This document shows positions 63,199 to 64,000 of a DNA stretch of 64,000 nt, in pieces. A program made the translations under genes and the position numbers. This stretch comes from Vagococcus penaei (GTDB lineage Bacteria > Bacillota > Bacilli > Lactobacillales > Vagococcaceae), in the NCBI RefSeq assembly GCF_001998885.1, contig NZ_CP019609.1:1786001-1850000 (forward strand), written 5' to 3'. The first letter of the stretch is position 1. Each line of letters starts with the position of its first letter. Under the pieces are notes generated by a model. The model made no database searches, had not been told where the DNA came from, and worked only from the letters and a program-made list of their open reading frames with translations.

Positions 63199-64000
63199 TT
63201 GAAGAGACTAATAAAATGTTCATTTAACCAAGTTAATTTAACTAGAAAAAAGGTAGTTATTGGGCTACTAGTTCTTTTTAGTGTGATATTGGGCTCTCAT
63301 TTAATTACCAAAAATCAGTCGCGTGTTGATGCTGTAGATGATGGTTTTAATTCAGAACAGATTAATCAGTTAATCGATGCTGCCCATTTGAAAGGGAGTT
63401 TGTTATTAATTAAAGATAAAAAAGTCATTTATACAAATAGCTATGGTTATGCTGATGAAGATAAAAAGCAAAAAAATACACCAGATACACTTTATCCAAT
63501 GGCATCGATTCAAAAAAGAATGACTGCATTAATGATTGGTCAACTGATTGGTGAAGGGAAACTGAATTATGATGATGTTTTAGCTGATTTTTACCCAATG
63601 ATTCCTCATGCTGATCAAGTGACGGTCCGTGAGTTGTTAGATCATCGGTCAGGTTATATGATGCCAGAAGTCCCAGCTACGGAAGTGTTAATGACTGAAG
63701 AAGCCCAATTAAATAATGTAATTGCTAATACAACATATAGCGATCGGCACAATTATGCTTATTCTAACGGTAATTATGCATATTTAGCAGCAATTGTTAG
63801 TAAACTAGATAATCAAACCTACGAGGAAAGTCTGAAGAAGAGAGTGTTAGAACCTTTAAAAATGGAAAATACTTATTTTTGGAATGACTTACCAAAAAAT
63901 CAATTAGTCGCGAAAGAATATAAATATCAAGAAGCCGATTACGGGACGGAAAACTTAGTTTACTCAAAAGAATTGATGAGCACACTACTTGGAGCTGGTA
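63199..64000 (+). CDS. serine hydrolase, beta-lactamase/penicillin-binding class C fold (3' end outside window)
   Basis: An open frame running off the right edge, 267 codons visible. It begins at a TTG at 63199, preceded by TTGGGGGGAACG, with an N-terminal membrane anchor (KKVVIGLLVLFSVILGS). Active-site motifs are SxxK as S-I-Q-K in PMASIQKRMTAL, and YxN as YSNGNYAYL. This is the class C beta-lactamase/DD-peptidase-like family found in Gram-positives, usually esterases or peptidases with wall- or D-Ala-related roles rather than drug-hydrolysing enzymes. The third motif (HxG/KTG-like) would lie beyond the window. Confidence 0.85.
   Translation, partial: MKRLIKCSFNQVNLTRKKVVIGLLVLFSVILGSHLITKNQSRVDAVDDGFNSEQINQLIDAAHLKGSLLLIKDKKVIYTNSYGYADEDKKQKNTPDTLYPMASIQKRMTALMIGQLIGEGKLNYDDVLADFYPMIPHADQVTVRELLDHRSGYMMPEVPATEVLMTEEAQLNNVIANTTYSDRHNYAYSNGNYAYLAAIVSKLDNQTYEESLKKRVLEPLKMENTYFWNDLPKNQLVAKEYKYQEADYGTENLVYSKELMSTLLGAG

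Noticed and set aside
63199-64000. Antibiotic-degrading beta-lactamase
   Set aside because: The SxxK and YxN motifs show the fold only; membrane-anchored class C-like proteins of Gram-positives are usually peptidases or esterases, and the third motif is outside the window.

Overview
The window is AT-rich chromosomal DNA from a low-GC Gram-positive bacterium of the order Lactobacillales. Supporting signs are the WalRK-YycHIJ operon, Spx next to MecA, a class Ib ribonucleotide reductase, PepA (M42), a DUF1149 protein, FeoAB under a Fur box, AGGAGG ribosome-binding sites and sigma-A type promoters. Gene content points toward Enterococcaceae (Vagococcus or Enterococcus-like), but the genus is an inference.

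Layout. Positions 1-9300 hold housekeeping genes: the end of an ABC-type permease, a YfhO membrane protein, PepA, a metallo-beta-lactamase-fold hydrolase, lipoate ligase, TrpS, Spx, MecA and GtrA. Positions 9350-17470 are a complete type II-A CRISPR-Cas locus of the Streptococcus thermophilus CRISPR1 kind: cas9 (1132 aa), a tracrRNA between cas9 and cas1, cas1, cas2, a long csn2, the ATTTGAG leader end, and 32 identical 36-bp repeats with 31 spacers. Positions 17490-21360 carry nrdFEIH on the minus strand behind two NrdR boxes. Positions 21460-24340 are Fur-regulated feoA-feoB, followed by a structured leader and a broken hypothetical gene. Positions 25210-27900 look like an accessory patch beside tRNA-Lys: an IS3-type transposase remnant, an N5-(carboxyethyl)ornithine synthase gene and a small membrane protein.

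Positions 27850-40140 are a single co-directional carbohydrate locus with a LacI regulator at its end: two ABC permeases, a solute-binding lipoprotein, a DUF624 protein, an acetyl-xylan-esterase-type hydrolase, an endonuclease/exonuclease/phosphatase-fold hydrolase, a GH3 beta-glucosidase and a GH94 phosphorylase. It resembles the beta-1,2-oligoglucan (sophoro-oligosaccharide) locus of Listeria. The two extra hydrolases suggest that substituted (acylated or phospho-substituted) beta-1,2-glucans may be the substrate; this is the most interesting hypothesis in the window.

Positions 40200-46190 hold the essential cell-wall two-component operon walRK-yycHIJ. The remainder has a YfcC-family transporter, an ABC exporter, two ArAE-type membrane proteins flanking a YkyA-like lipoprotein, two cell-wall hydrolases, a pyridoxine/HMP kinase, a large unrecognised coiled-coil protein, Tex, a SprT-like protein, tRNA-Leu and the start of a serine hydrolase cut by the window end.

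Four otherwise normal genes (feoB, the gene at 24657, the solute-binding protein and the YfcC gene) are each broken by a one-base shortfall in a homopolymer run. That pattern suggests sequencing error, or homopolymer contraction in the strain, and should be resolved before any of them is called a pseudogene.
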